From Streptomyces sp. MRC013 (GTDB lineage: Bacteria > Actinomycetota > Actinomycetes > Streptomycetales > Streptomycetaceae), in contig NZ_CP094264.1 of the NCBI RefSeq assembly GCF_023614235.1, forward strand, positions 3,658,001 to 3,722,000: a stretch of DNA of 64,000 bases, read 5' to 3'. The notes beneath the pieces are model-generated. The model ran no database searches and was not told the origin of the DNA. It saw only the letters and a program-made list of their open reading frames with translations. A program made the position numbers and the translations under genes. Position 1 is the stretch's first letter. The number at the start of each line of letters is the position of its first letter. This document shows, in pieces, positions 25,347 through 35,616 of the stretch.

Positions 25347-25790
25347 GTGAACGACACCCTGGTGACGGTCGTGGGGAACGTGGCGACCAACGTGGAGTAC
25401 CGGGAGACGCCGGCGGGCGGGATGGCGAGGTTCCGCTTCGCCGCCACGGCCCGCCGCTGGGACCGGGAGCGCGCGGCGTGGGCGGACGGGCACACCAGCT
25501 TCTACACGGTGAACGCGTGGCGGCAGCTCGGCGCGAACCTGGCCGCGTCGGTGGCGGTCGGCGAGCCGCTGGTGGTGCACGGCCGGCTGCGGGTCCGCGA
25601 GGAGCCCGCGGACGGACGGGACGGGCAGCGCAGGACGTTCGTCGACATCGAGGCGGTGGCCGTCGGCCACGACCTGACCCGCGGTACGGCGGCCTTCCGC
25701 CGCGGCGGCGGGAAACGGCCGTCTGAACAGCTCGTGACGGGGCGGCAGAGCGGAGAGGCGTCGCGCGATCCGGAGCCGGTACCGACCTGA
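25347..25790 (+). CDS. ssbB: Single-stranded DNA-binding protein SsbB
   Basis: A 147-residue SSB with one OB fold: TLVTVVGNVATNVEYRET at the start, RFRFAATARRWDRE and FYTVNAWRQLGANLAASV in the middle. The C-terminal tail is short and lacks the acidic DDDIPF-like tip of SsbA, which marks it as the SsbB paralogue. In Streptomyces SsbB is tied to chromosome segregation during sporulation, which fits its place just after dynA-dynB. The GTG at 25347 has GGAGGAG upstream. Two DnaA-box-like sites precede it. Confidence 0.92.
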   Translation: MNDTLVTVVGNVATNVEYRETPAGGMARFRFAATARRWDRERAAWADGHTSFYTVNAWRQLGANLAASVAVGEPLVVHGRLRVREEPADGRDGQRRTFVDIEAVAVGHDLTRGTAAFRRGGGKRPSEQLVTGRQSGEASRDPEPVPT

Positions 25791-26081
25791 CCTGGCCTCA
25801 ACCCGGCTCCCATACCGTCTCGAAAGGGGGGTTACCGCTGGTCAATTCGCCAGTCCTTGACCGGAAAGCAAGGTTCCCACGCCTGGTTCACGATAACGAT
25901 TTCGATTCGGAACGGTTGAGTGGGGGCACCGGGTGGGACGGGCCGTCCCCGCCTCTCTAGGATTCCCCCTACCCACGGGGCACTTGATTCATCAGGCGAG
26001 TCCCACCCCCACGTGCCCTGCGGCGTGTCACACGCCGTGGCTGCCACGTTCCAGAGGGGGATTCGTCCAGAGGGGAAATCT

Positions 26082-27521
26082 GTGTTTGCTGCGCTTTCTG
26101 TCCAGCGGCGGGAGCGGCTCGGCCGCCGACTCGCCGCCGCGGTCCTGACCTCCGGCCTGGTCGCGGGAGGGTCCATAGCCGGAGCGTCCGTCGCCGTCGC
26201 CGACGAGACCCCCCAGCACCAGGGCGGCGCCTCCGCCACCCTGACCGGCCTGAAGGTCTACGCCGACGCCGTCCTCAAGAAGGCCGACGGCAAGGAGGAG
26301 ACGATCTCCGCCGGCCTCTTCGAGATGGCCGTCGACGGGGGCGGCACCCTCAAGACCTACTGCATCGACGTCCACAACCCGACCCAGAAGGAGGCCAAGT
26401 ACCTCGAGGCCTCCTGGGACCAGACCTCGCTCGGCCACAACAAGGACGCCGGCAAGATCCTCTGGGTCCTGAAGAACTCCTACCCGCAGGTCGACGACCT
26501 GGCGGGCCTGGCCGCGAAGGCCGGCGCCGGCTCCCTGACCAAGGAGACCGCCGCCGCCGGCACGCAGGTCGCCATCTGGCGCTTCTCGGACGGCGTGGAC
26601 GTCACGGCCAAGGACCCGGCCGCCGAGAAGCTCGCGGACTGGCTGGAGGGGAAGGCCCAGAACCTCCAGGAGCCCGAGGCGTCCCTGAGCCTGGAACCGA
26701 ACGCGGTCTCCGGCAAGGCCGGCGGCAAGCTCGGCCCGATCACCGTCCGCACCAACGCCGAGCGCGCCACCGTGACCGCCCCCGAGGCCTCCGGCGTCAA
26801 GGTGACGGACAAGGACGGCAAGCCGGTCACGGAGGCCAAGGACGGCACGGAGCTGTACGTCGACGTGCCCGCCGGCACCGCCGACGGCACCGCGGCCTTC
26901 AACGTCCAGGCCAGCACCTCCGTCTCCGTGGGCCGCGCCTTCGCCAGCCTCTCCAAGAGCCAGACGCAGATCCTGGCCGGCTCCAGCCAGTCGACCGTCT
27001 CCGCGACCGGCAGCGCCACCTGGGCGAAGAAGGGCGCCATCCCGGCCCTGACCGCCGAGAAGGACTGCGCCAAGGGCGGCATCGACGTCACCGCGAAGAA
27101 CGAGGGCGACGAGGCGTTCACCTTCGAGCTGGCGAACCAGAAGGTCGAGGTCGGCGCCGGCGAGTCGAAGACCGTCACCGTCCCGGTCGGCGAGGACCAG
27201 GCCTACGACTTCAGCGTCGCGCTGCCCGGCGGCGAGACGAAGACGTTCAAGGGCGTCCTCGACTGCAAGACCAGCGGCGACACCACCCCGCCGACCACCG
27301 GTGGCGACGAGCAGAGCCCCGAGCCGAGCTCCGAGCCGAACCCCCAGACCGGCGACACCACCGGTGGCGCGACCGGCGGTGACACCGCCGGCGACCTCGC
27401 CGAGACCGGTGCCTCCAACGCCACGCCGATGATCGCCGGCATCGCCGTCGCGCTCCTCCTGCTGGGCGGCGGCGCGGTCTTCTTCCTCCGCAAGAAGAAG
27501 GGCGCCGCGGCCGGCCAGTGA
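26082..27521 (+). CDS. Thioester-domain surface protein with LAETG sorting signal
   Basis: A 479-residue cell-wall protein. The GTG at 26082 has GAGGGG upstream and starts a long signal peptide (RRLAAAVLTSGLVAGGS) ending near VAVA. The thioester domain is marked by Cys94 in LKTYCIDVHN and Gln162 in GTQVAIW, which would form an internal Cys-Gln thioester able to bond covalently to a target. Ig-like repeats, a Thr/Pro/Gly spacer, LAETG (439-443), a membrane helix and the tail RKKKG follow. LAXTG proteins are class E sortase substrates in Streptomyces; no class E sortase is in this window. A strong terminator follows. Confidence 0.93.
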   Translation: MFAALSVQRRERLGRRLAAAVLTSGLVAGGSIAGASVAVADETPQHQGGASATLTGLKVYADAVLKKADGKEETISAGLFEMAVDGGGTLKTYCIDVHNPTQKEAKYLEASWDQTSLGHNKDAGKILWVLKNSYPQVDDLAGLAAKAGAGSLTKETAAAGTQVAIWRFSDGVDVTAKDPAAEKLADWLEGKAQNLQEPEASLSLEPNAVSGKAGGKLGPITVRTNAERATVTAPEASGVKVTDKDGKPVTEAKDGTELYVDVPAGTADGTAAFNVQASTSVSVGRAFASLSKSQTQILAGSSQSTVSATGSATWAKKGAIPALTAEKDCAKGGIDVTAKNEGDEAFTFELANQKVEVGAGESKTVTVPVGEDQAYDFSVALPGGETKTFKGVLDCKTSGDTTPPTTGGDEQSPEPSSEPNPQTGDTTGGATGGDTAGDLAETGASNATPMIAGIAVALLLLGGGAVFFLRKKKGAAAGQ

Positions 27522-27537
27522 CCCCGAGGCGGCCCGC

Positions 27538-27583
27538 AGGAGCGGCCCCGGACGCGCACCGCGCCCGGGGCCGCTCCTTTTTT
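27538..27583 (+). terminator. Rho-independent terminator
   Basis: A perfect 14-base stem (27538-27551 with 27565-27578), 13-base loop and a six-T tract to 27583, starting 17 bases after the thioester protein stop. It is one of the clearest terminators in the window. Confidence 0.93.
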
Positions 27584-27986
27584 CCCGCCGCCCCGCCACC
27601 CCGCCGCTTCTACGGCCGGCCGGCGGGACGCGGGCTCGGTACGCCGCCCCACGGCTCCGGCCCGCACCCCGGTGACCGCGACGGGCCGCGCCGGGGCCGC
27701 CGGCTGTACGGGAGTGCGACGGGAGACCGGACCGGCTGCGCGGGAGCACGGCGGGCCGCCCGCCCGTGCGGGAGCACGGCGGGCAACCGTCTGGGAACCG
27801 GAGGGGCCGGGCGGACGGACGCGGAGGGCGGGGCCCGCCCTCTCCGGCCGCCCGGCGGAGGGGGCGGTCCAGCGCGCCCCGGGTGCTCATTTCTGTTGCG
27901 GGGCGGTGGTCAGGCAAGATGGGGTGTGTCTGCCCTGACGCGGCGGAGCCGCGAAACGACCCCTACTGATTGCCGGACGGTTTCTC
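27584..27986. other. Gene-free region upstream of ettA
   Basis: About 400 GC-rich bases with overlapping open frames but no protein signal. The last 100 bases drop in GC and should hold the ettA promoter. No clear -35/-10 pair was found. Confidence 0.4.
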
Positions 27987-29651
27987 TTGGCTGAGTACAT
28001 CTACACGATGCGCAAGACGCGCAAGGCGCACGGCGACAAGGTCATCCTCGATGACGTGACGCTGAGCTTCCTGCCCGGCGCGAAGATCGGTGTGGTCGGC
28101 CCGAACGGCGCCGGTAAGTCCACCGTGCTCAAGATCATGGCGGGCCTGGAGCAGCCCTCCAACGGCGACGCGTTCCTGTCGCCCGGCTACACGGTCGGCA
28201 TCCTCCTCCAGGAGCCCCCGCTCGACGAGTCCAAGACCGTCCTGGAGAACGTCCAGGAGGGCGTCGCCGAGATCAAGGGCAAGCTCGACCGGTTCAACGC
28301 GATCGCCGAGGAGATGGCGACCAACTACACCGACGAGCTGATGGAGGAGATGGGCAAGCTCCAGGAGGAGCTCGACCACGCGGGCGCCTGGGACCTCGAC
28401 GCCCAGCTGGAGCAGGCGATGGACGCGCTGGGCTGCCCGCCCGGCGACTGGCCGGTCACCAACCTCTCCGGCGGCGAGAAGCGCCGTGTCGCGCTCTGCA
28501 AGCTGCTGCTGGAGGCCCCCGACCTGCTCCTCCTCGACGAGCCCACCAACCACCTGGATGCCGAGTCCGTCCAGTGGCTGGAGCAGCACCTCGCCAAGTA
28601 CGACGGCACCGTCGTCGCGATCACCCACGACCGGTACTTCCTGGACAACGTCGCCGGCTGGATCCTGGAGCTCGACCGCGGCCGCGCCATCGGCTACGAG
28701 GGCAACTACTCCACCTACCTGGAGACCAAGCAGGCCCGCCTGAAGGTCGAGGGGCAGAAGGACGCCAAGCGCGCCAAGCGGCTCAAGGAAGAGCTGGAGT
28801 GGGTCCGCTCCAACGCCAAGGGCCGTCAGGCCAAGTCCAAGGCCCGCCTCGCCCGGTACGAGGAGATGGCCGCCGAGGCCGACAAGATGCGGAAGCTGGA
28901 CTTCGAGGAGATCCAGATCCCGCCGGGCCCGCGCCTGGGCAACGTCGTCGTCGAGGTCGAGAACCTCAGCAAGGCGTTCGGCGAGAAGGTCCTCATCGAC
29001 GACCTCAGCTTCACCCTCCCGCGCAACGGCATCGTCGGCGTCATCGGCCCGAACGGCGCGGGCAAGACCACGCTGTTCAAGATGATCCAGGGCCTGGAGC
29101 AGCCCGACTCCGGCACCATCCGGGTCGGCGACACCGTCAAGATCAGCTACGTCGACCAGAGCCGCGAGAACATCGACCCCAAGAAGACCCTGTGGGCGGT
29201 GGTCTCCGACGAGCTGGACTACATCAACGTCGGCCAGGTCGAGATGCCGTCCCGCGCCTACGTGTCCGCGTTCGGCTTCAAGGGCCCGGACCAGCAGAAG
29301 CCCGCCGGCGTCCTCTCCGGCGGCGAGCGCAACCGCCTCAACCTGGCGCTCACCCTCAAGCAGGGCGGCAACCTGCTCCTCCTCGACGAGCCGACCAACG
29401 ACCTCGACGTCGAGACCCTGTCCTCCCTGGAGAACGCGCTGCTGGAGTTCCCCGGCTGCGCCGTGGTCGTCTCCCACGACCGCTGGTTTCTCGACCGCGT
29501 CGCCACGCACATCCTGGCGTACGAGGGCGACTCCAAGTGGTTCTGGTTCGAGGGCAACTTCGAGTCGTACGAGAAGAACAAGGTCGAGCGCCTCGGCCCG
29601 GACGCGGCCCGCCCGCACCGCGCCACGTACAAGAAGCTCACCCGGGGCTGA
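27987..29651 (+). CDS. ettA: ABC-F translation factor EttA (energy-dependent translational throttle)
   Basis: A 554-residue ABC-F protein with two ATPase domains and no membrane segment. Domain 1 has GPNGAGKST and the signature LSGGEKRRVAL, with LLLLDEPTNHLD. A charged linker (KDAKRAKRLKEELEWVRSNAKG, about 250-270) is the P-site tRNA-interaction motif. Domain 2 repeats GPNGAGKTT, LSGGERNRL and LLLLDEPTNDLD. Length and order match EttA, which binds the ribosomal E site and senses ATP/ADP. The start is TTG 27987 (then GCTGAGTAC); I see no better codon. It is followed at 13 bases by a thioesterase gene, probably co-transcribed. Confidence 0.95.
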   Translation: MAEYIYTMRKTRKAHGDKVILDDVTLSFLPGAKIGVVGPNGAGKSTVLKIMAGLEQPSNGDAFLSPGYTVGILLQEPPLDESKTVLENVQEGVAEIKGKLDRFNAIAEEMATNYTDELMEEMGKLQEELDHAGAWDLDAQLEQAMDALGCPPGDWPVTNLSGGEKRRVALCKLLLEAPDLLLLDEPTNHLDAESVQWLEQHLAKYDGTVVAITHDRYFLDNVAGWILELDRGRAIGYEGNYSTYLETKQARLKVEGQKDAKRAKRLKEELEWVRSNAKGRQAKSKARLARYEEMAAEADKMRKLDFEEIQIPPGPRLGNVVVEVENLSKAFGEKVLIDDLSFTLPRNGIVGVIGPNGAGKTTLFKMIQGLEQPDSGTIRVGDTVKISYVDQSRENIDPKKTLWAVVSDELDYINVGQVEMPSRAYVSAFGFKGPDQQKPAGVLSGGERNRLNLALTLKQGGNLLLLDEPTNDLDVETLSSLENALLEFPGCAVVVSHDRWFLDRVATHILAYEGDSKWFWFEGNFESYEKNKVERLGPDAARPHRATYKKLTRG

Positions 29652-29664
29652 GGCGGCGCTTCGA

Positions 29665-30099
29665 GTGGCCCGGCACATCTACAGCTGCCCCCTGCGCTGG
29701 TCGGACATGGACGCCTTCGGGCACGTCAACAACGTGGTCTTCCTCCGCTACCTGGAGGAGGCCCGGATCGACTTCATGTTCCGGCTGGCGCCGGGGAACG
29801 GCTCCCCGTCCTTCTCCGGCGGCTCCGTCGTGGCCCGCCACGAGATCGACTACATCAGGCCGCTGTTCCACCGGCACGAGCCGGTGACCGTCGAGTCCTG
29901 GGTCACCAAGATCGGCGCGGCGTCCCTGACGATCGCGTACGAGATCAAGGACCCCGACCGGGTCTACGTGCGGGCTTCCACCGTGGTCGTCCCCTACGAC
30001 CTGGCGGAGCAGCGTCCGCGCCGCATCACCGCCGAGGAGCGAGCGTTCCTCCAGGAGTACGTCGACGACGGGATGCGCTCGGGGGGCGCCGTCGCATGA
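29665..30099 (+). CDS. Acyl-CoA thioesterase, hotdog fold (4HBT)
   Basis: A 144-residue single hotdog domain. The hallmark DMDAFGHVNNVVFLRYLEEA contains the catalytic acid and the His-Val-Asn-Asn stretch of the 4-hydroxybenzoyl-CoA thioesterase family. The enzyme would cleave acyl-CoA thioesters as a homotetramer. The GTG start lies 13 bases after ettA, and the stop overlaps the next start (ATGA), so the three genes form an operon. The substrate is unknown. Confidence 0.93.
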   Translation: MARHIYSCPLRWSDMDAFGHVNNVVFLRYLEEARIDFMFRLAPGNGSPSFSGGSVVARHEIDYIRPLFHRHEPVTVESWVTKIGAASLTIAYEIKDPDRVYVRASTVVVPYDLAEQRPRRITAEERAFLQEYVDDGMRSGGAVA

Positions 30100-30794
30100 C
30101 GGCGCCGCTCCACTTCGCCGAGCCCGGGGAGGCGGCGGGCGTCGCCGCCTTCCTGGCCCGGCTTCTCCACTACGACCGGACCGCCGCCGTCCGCCTCCGT
30201 GCGGGCGGCGGGGTCCTGGCCGTCTTCGGCCGCCCGCCGTCGTTCGACGTCCTCGCCGTCCGCACGGCGGTCCTCGTCGCCGACGACGCCCTCGCCGACA
30301 CCGCCCTCGACGTGACCGTCTCCGCCGGAGAACTGCTCGACGGCGTCGAGGAGGCGGCCGGCAAGGCCGTCCTGCCCGCGCCCGTCACCGGCCCGCCGTG
30401 GAGCGGGGTCCTCCCGCCGCGCGGCGGCTGGCGCGAGGTGCCCGGCCTGCCGGACTCCGCCGGGCTGTGCGCCGCCGTCGCCGCGGGGGTCGCCGAGTTC
30501 CGGGCCCGGGACGAGGAGCTGCCGCCGCGGCACCGCACCCGCGCGGAACGGGACCGGATCGGCCGCGAGATATGGTCCCGCCCCGTCGCCGGCACGGAGC
30601 TGCCGCTGCGCGCCGCGCACGCGGCCCGGTCGCTGGGCTTCCTGCCCCCGGCCGGGGCCGTCCCGCAGGGGGTGCCCGTGGTGCTGCTGGCCGCCGGGCC
30701 GTGGCTGCGGCTGCGCACCCCTTGCGGGTCCGTGGCCGTCCGTGCGGCGACGGGCCTCGGGGAGCTGGGCGTCACACCTCTGCGCCACCCCTGA
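30096..30794 (+). CDS. Conserved hypothetical protein
   Basis: A 232-residue soluble protein I do not recognise, Ala/Arg-rich with no signal peptide or membrane segment. Segments such as GVAAFLARLLHYDRTAAVRLRAG at the start and IGREIWSRPVAG later suggest a compact helical-beta fold. Its ATG overlaps the thioesterase stop by four bases, so it is translationally coupled to the ettA operon. No function is proposed. Confidence 0.82.
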   Translation: MTAPLHFAEPGEAAGVAAFLARLLHYDRTAAVRLRAGGGVLAVFGRPPSFDVLAVRTAVLVADDALADTALDVTVSAGELLDGVEEAAGKAVLPAPVTGPPWSGVLPPRGGWREVPGLPDSAGLCAAVAAGVAEFRARDEELPPRHRTRAERDRIGREIWSRPVAGTELPLRAAHAARSLGFLPPAGAVPQGVPVVLLAAGPWLRLRTPCGSVAVRAATGLGELGVTPLRHP

Positions 30795-30814
30795 GCCCCG
30801 CCGCGCGCCGGGGC

Positions 30815-31219
30815 TCAGCCGGCGGTGTTGACCATCGACGCGGCCGCGTAGGTGAGGTAGTCCCACAGCTGCCGCTCGTGCTCCTCGGACAGCCCGAGCT
30901 CGTCCACGGCGTCCCGCATGTGCCTCAGCCACGCGTCGTGCGCCGCCCGGTCCACCGTGAACGGGGCGTGCCGCATCCGCAGCCTCGGATGCCCGCGGCG
31001 GTCGCTGTAGGTGCGGGGGCCGCCCCAGTACTGCATCAGGAACAGCGCGAGCCGCTCCTCGGCCGGACCCAGGTCCTCCTCCGGGTACATCGGCCGCAGC
31101 AGCGGGTCCTCGGCGACGCCCCGGTAGAAGCGGCGGACCAACCGCCGGAACGTCTGCTCGCCGCCCACCTGCTCGTAGAACGTCTGCTCCTGGAGAGTGC
31201 CGCGCGGAATCTCATTCAC
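30815..31219 (-). CDS. glbO: Truncated haemoglobin, group II (GlbO-like)
   Basis: A 134-residue 2-on-2 globin. [26 protein letters not shown] covers helices A-B with the B10 Tyr region, [24 protein letters not shown] includes the proximal His, and the G/H helices follow ([21 protein letters not shown]) with the Trp typical of group II. It is a cytosolic haem protein thought to handle oxygen or nitric oxide. GTG 31219 was chosen for its fit to the family length. It is convergent with the ettA operon. Confidence 0.93.
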   Translation of the reverse strand: MNEIPRGTLQEQTFYEQVGGEQTFRRLVRRFYRGVAEDPLLRPMYPEEDLGPAEERLALFLMQYWGGPRTYSDRRGHPRLRMRHAPFTVDRAAHDAWLRHMRDAVDELGLSEEHERQLWDYLTYAAASMVNTAG

Positions 31220-31440
31220 CCGTCCATCGTCTCAGACGCGCCGGCGGAGGATCCCGGCCCCGGAACCACCCCCCGCGGCGGAAGGGAGCGGCGGGGCGCC
31301 GCACGGGTCCGGGCGCGGGGCGGGCCGCGCGGCCCGTGGGCGGTACGGCCCGGCCGCCCGCGGCCGCCGGGCGTGCCGGACGACCCCGGAGACCGGCCGC
31401 ACGGCCCGCCGGAGTCGTCCGGGCCGGGGCCCGGGCGGGG

Positions 31441-33126
31441 TCAGTCCCGTACGACGGCGAGCGTCGTCCAGGCGCCCACGTGGACGCGGTCGCCGTCCTG
31501 GAGCGGTACGGGCACGTGGGGCTGGATCGGCTCGTCGGAGCCGTTCAGGGTCGTGCCGTTGGTGGAGCCCTGGTCCACCACCGCCCAGGAACCGTCGGGC
31601 TGCCGCAGGAACACGGCGTGCCGGTGCGACACCCCCGGGTCCTCCGGCGGCACCGACAGGTCGACGTCCGGCGACTCGCCCGTCGACTGCCGTCGGCGGC
31701 CGACCGTCACCTGCTGCCCGGTCAGCGGCACGCGCCGCTCGGGCGCGTGGAGGGGCGGAGTGAGGTTCGCCGCCTCGGGACCGCTGCGGCGCATCATGGC
31801 CGCGAAGTACTCGCGGTCGGGCCGCACGACGACGGCCCACCCGGTGGGCGCGGCCGCCTGCGGGGCTTGCCCGTGCGGGGGCTGCCCGAGGGGCGGCTGT
31901 TCCTGCGGAGGCTGCCGGGAGTGGGTCTGCCCGTGCGGGGCTTGTCCCTGCGGGGGCTCCCCGTAGGGGGGCTGTCCGTGCGGAGGCTGGGGCCGGGCAG
32001 GCGGAGCCTGCGGCGAGGGCGGAGGCAGCACCCAGTCGTCACCCCGGGGGGCATCGGGCTGCCGGAAGGTCTGCGGCGGTGCGGAACCGGGCGGGCTCTG
32101 TACGGGCGCGGGGTCGCCGGACGGTCCGTGGCCGGGGCCACCGAGACCCCGACCGGGTGCGCCGGGGTCATCGAGACCCTGACCGGGTGCGCCGGGCGGG
32201 GCGAAGGGGCCGGGTGAGCCCGGGCCGTCGGGCCCCCAGCCGGGCGCGTCGAGACCCTGACCGGGTGCGCCGGGGATGCCGGAACCCCGACCGGGTGCGT
32301 CGGGTCCACCGAGACCCCGATCGGGTGCGTCGGGTCCACCGAGACCCCGATCGGGTGCGTCGGGTGCGTCGGGTGCGCCGGGTGCGTCGGGCGGGGCGAA
32401 GGGGCCGGGTGCGCCTGACGGCCCGGGGCCGGGTGCGCCGGGTATGTCGTGCGGGAAGCCGGGACCGTCCGCCGGGGCACCGCCGAGGGACGGGCCGCCG
32501 CCCGCCGGGCCGCCGCCGGGGCCGTAGGCGGGAGGAGGCGTACCCTGCCCGGGGTTCGGGTTCCGGACCGGTGCTCCGCCCCGACCGAACGCCGGGTCCT
32601 CCCGGCCGGGACCCTCCGGCCGGTTCGGATCGAAGCCGTCGAAGGGGGACGACCCCCGGTCGTGGGGCGGCGCGTGGCCGGGCTCCCGCGGGCCGCGTTC
32701 GGACGGCGGCTCCACCGGGTGGTTCGTCCGCGACGGAGCGGGCGCCCGGTGCTCGTACGGGTCCGGCGGGCGCGGCGCCGACGTGAAACCGGGCGGCAGG
32801 TTCAGCCCGCCCGGCGGTGGGGCCGGCGCGGGCGGGGAGGCCGGCGGGTACGACGCGGCCGCGCCGGCGGGGAAGGCCCACCGGCACTCCTCGCAGAACG
32901 GCGCCGCCGCCTCCCGGGGCGTACGGCACCGCGGGCACAGCTCCGCCTGCTGCGTGGCGTTCGGATCGCCGCCGGCGGGGCCCGGGTGGCCGTGCCCGGG
33001 GACGGGAGGCGGGGGAGGGGGAGGCGGTACGGCACCCGCAGGCGCGCCCGCCCCGGCCATGCGGTGGCCGCAGACCTCGCACCAGTCGGCGGCGTCCGAC
33101 CGGTGTCCGCTCGGGCAGGTCGGCAT
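31441..33126 (-). CDS. FHA-domain protein with zinc ribbons and Pro/Gly-rich linker
   Basis: A 561-residue phosphothreonine reader. Residues 1-22 and about 65-85 are two Cys4 zinc ribbons ([35 protein letters not shown]). A disordered Pro/Gly linker of about 370 residues includes decapeptide repeats encoded by 30-base DNA units (32281-32370). The last 100 residues are an FHA domain with [15 protein letters not shown] and GSTNGT, the phosphopeptide-binding residues. It belongs with the PP2C gene upstream as the reader and eraser of Ser/Thr phosphorylation. No kinase is found in the window. Confidence 0.92.
   Translation of the reverse strand: MPTCPSGHRSDAADWCEVCGHRMAGAGAPAGAVPPPPPPPPVPGHGHPGPAGGDPNATQQAELCPRCRTPREAAAPFCEECRWAFPAGAAASYPPASPPAPAPPPGGLNLPPGFTSAPRPPDPYEHRAPAPSRTNHPVEPPSERGPREPGHAPPHDRGSSPFDGFDPNRPEGPGREDPAFGRGGAPVRNPNPGQGTPPPAYGPGGGPAGGGPSLGGAPADGPGFPHDIPGAPGPGPSGAPGPFAPPDAPGAPDAPDAPDRGLGGPDAPDRGLGGPDAPGRGSGIPGAPGQGLDAPGWGPDGPGSPGPFAPPGAPGQGLDDPGAPGRGLGGPGHGPSGDPAPVQSPPGSAPPQTFRQPDAPRGDDWVLPPPSPQAPPARPQPPHGQPPYGEPPQGQAPHGQTHSRQPPQEQPPLGQPPHGQAPQAAAPTGWAVVVRPDREYFAAMMRRSGPEAANLTPPLHAPERRVPLTGQQVTVGRRRQSTGESPDVDLSVPPEDPGVSHRHAVFLRQPDGSWAVVDQGSTNGTTLNGSDEPIQPHVPVPLQDGDRVHVGAWTTLAVVRD
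32281..32370. repeat. 30-base tandem repeats inside the FHA gene
   Basis: Three units of 30 bases (32281-32310, 32311-32340, 32341-32370), nearly identical, encode the decapeptide pattern [10 protein letters not shown] on the minus strand. Weaker copies extend on both sides (about 32140-32460). As they are in frame, copy number can vary without breaking the gene. Confidence 0.85.
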
Positions 33127-33731
33127 CTCGGCGCTTCCCCCTCTCCACGTCGGCCGCCGCTGCGGCCGTCGTCACGGCTTCCTCGTGTGCGTCCGGTTCA
33201 CGTGAACCGTTCCCGTGGACCGCGCCGCGGGCGGTGTCCCGCCCGCCTCCGCGCTCCCGGTTCTCAGCCGCACAGTACCCGCCGCCCCGGCGGCGGCGTC
33301 GAGCACCTTCGAAAGCGGCTCCGCCGCGCCCGTGTTCCCGGAGCGGCCGCCGCCCACACCGCGTGCCCGGGGACGGCGGCTGCGGGCCGCCCGGCCCGCA
33401 CTCCCCCGCCGCCCCCGGGCGGCTCGGGCGGGTCCGGTGCGACTCGGGTGATTCCGGAAGGAGCCGAGCGGGACGTGGACCCGGCGATTCCGGTACGGGC
33501 CGGGTGGAGGGCGATCCGAGACCTGCGACCCGCGGGCGGAGCCGCCGCGTCGGCCGCCCGCGCCTCCCGCCCGCGCCTCCCGTACGGGCCTCCTGCCCGG
33601 CCCCGGTCCCCGCCCCGGCCCCGGAGCACGGCTCCGGCGTCCGGCCCCGCGGCCCCGATCCCCGTCCCCCGCTCCGGCCCCCGGGCCGGGACGGTCCGGC
33701 TGCGGGGGCGGGAGCGGGCCCAGGCCCCCGG
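33127..33731. other. Gene-free stretch between PP2C and FHA genes
   Basis: About 600 GC-rich bases with clusters of ccccgg repeats. Open frames on both strands look like shadows without identity. From memory, a von Willebrand factor A protein is often found between PP2C and FHA genes in relatives; none can be read here. Confidence 0.35.
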
Positions 33732-35107
33732 TCAGGCCGCCCGCGCCCCCGCTCCCGGCTCCGGCACGGCGAACGGCACCACCGCCACCGTCACGTTGTC
33801 GTGGCCGCCGCCGTCGAGGGCGTGGCCGACCAGGACGCGCGCGCAGTGCAGGGGGCGTGCGGCGGCGTCGGCGGGGAGGACGCGGGCCATCTCCTCCGCG
33901 GCCTCGGCGTAGTTCCACAGGCCGTCCGTGCAGACGACGACCACACCGGGGCGCTCCGGCCGGAACACGGCCACGTGCGGCTCCAGTTCGTAGGAGTCGG
34001 CGCCGAGCCAGCCGGTGATGGCGTGGGCGCGTTCGTCCGCGTACGCCTCGGCCTCGCTCATCAGGCCCGCCGCGACCATCTGGGCGGCCCACGAGTCGTC
34101 CTCGGTGAGCCGGGCCGCCGGGACGGAGCGGTCGTCGGGCACCCAGTAGGCCCGGCTGTCGCCGACCCAGCCGACGACGAGGAGGCCGCCCGCGGCGACG
34201 GCACCCACGAGGGTGCAGGCGGGGGCGTTGCGGTGGCGGTACGCGTCGTGCCCGGAACCACCCGGGCCGTCGCCGGGGGGTTCGTCGGCGAGGGCGTCGA
34301 CCGCGCCGGACGCGGCGACGATGGCCTCGTGCATCGCCTGCCGGGGGTCGGCGCCGAGGGGAAGGGCGGCCCGGAGCGAGGCGTCGGCGGCGCGGGCCGC
34401 GGCGGCCGAGGCGTCGTCGGGGCGGGACGCGGAGGACACCCCGTCGCAGACGACCGCGACGACGGCGGCCGAACCGTCCGGCAGGGGGGCGGTCGACACG
34501 GCGAACGCGTCCTCGTTGCGGTGGTGCCGCAACCCCCGGTCGCTGACGGCGGCGACGGCGCGCCCCATCTCCCGCTCCACGTGGTCCCGCTCCCGCGGCT
34601 GCTCGTGGCCGCAGTTCCCGCAGTACCCGTCCGCCGCGACCCGCCCGGTCCGGCAGGCCACGCAACCGTCCCCGCCGTCGGAGGCCCAAGGGTCGGGCGC
34701 CGCGAGTCCGAAGTCCCCGTGCGGCGCGTCGTGCCGCACGGACCGCTCGGGACCCCCCACCGCCGGGCCGGCCGGGGCGGGTGCCGGATCAGTCGGGGTG
34801 TACGCCGGGTCGTACGGAGGCGCGGGCGGTCCGGGGGGCGCCGCGGGCGGAGGCGGCGGGGTGCCGGCCGGGGCGGGTGCCGGGGGCCGGGCGCCGGGGG
34901 GTGGGGAGGCACGGGCGGCGCGGGCGGTCCTGAGGGCGCCGCGGTCGCGGGCGGAGGCGGCGGGGCGGCCGGGGGCACCGCCGGGGGGCCCGGGGGCGGT
35001 TCCGGTACGGCCGACAGGGCGTACCCGCACGCCCCGCAGAACCGGGCGCCCGGCTCCAGCGGCTCCGAGCAGGCCGGGCAGGCCGCCAGCTGATGCGTCT
35101 GCGACAT
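33732..35107 (-). pseudogene. PP2C-type Ser/Thr phosphatase with zinc ribbons, frameshifted in the linker
   Basis: A PP2C phosphatase. The ATG at 35107 starts a Cys4 zinc ribbon (CPACSEPLEPGARFCGACG) and a Pro-rich linker. A second ribbon (CVACRTGRVAADGYCGNCG) and the full catalytic domain are read in another frame: SDRGLRHHRNEDAF, VCDGVSSASRPDDAS, VGDSRAYW, VVCTDGLWNYAE and GHDNVTVAVV, which hold the metal-binding Asp residues. The switch must lie in the C runs of the linker (about 34880-34910). One missing base restores 458 residues, and the catalytic part is intact, so an assembly error is plausible. It would reverse Ser/Thr kinase signals read by the FHA protein. Confidence 0.8.
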
Positions 35108-35616
35108 CGATCACACCCACGTTCGGGGGTGGAACCGGTCGGCCCGGTCCACCAGTTCGGTCCTTCCCTCGCCCCACCGGGCGAGCCGGGCGGGCACCCG
35201 GTGCGAACGTTCCGGGCCGAACCGCGGCCCGTGCCCCCGGAGTCGGCCGCCGGACGGTCCGCGGCCCGGGACCCCCGGCCGTCGCGGCGGCCGGCCGCGC
35301 CGCACCGGGCCGGGGACGACGGAGGCCCCCGGTCGGCACGCCGCCGCGCGGAGGCCGCCCCGCAGGGGCTCCCGCGGCCTCCGCCGGCGAGGCCGCGTGC
35401 GTACCGCCGCGGTACGCGCAGCGGCGCGGTGGGGTGACGGACCGGGCACGGGTTCCAGCGTACGCACCGCCGCCCCCCGGCCACCCCCCGACAGGACGCG
35501 GACCACCCCGGACGGGGGCACCGCGCCGTCCGGGGCGGCGGCCCGCGCCGGGTCGCGGCACGGCGCGCCGCCCCCGCCTCCGTGGGCGCCGCCCGGGTTC
35601 GGCCACCGGCGCGCCC
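35108..35616. other. Gene-free stretch between the coiled-coil and PP2C genes
   Basis: About 500 bases of GC-rich sequence, many short frames, no protein or RNA that I can support. It may contain the PP2C promoter. Confidence 0.35.

Noticed and set aside
21846..25670. A 1274-residue open frame on the minus strand.
   Set aside because: It is the antisense shadow of dynA, dynB and ssbB.
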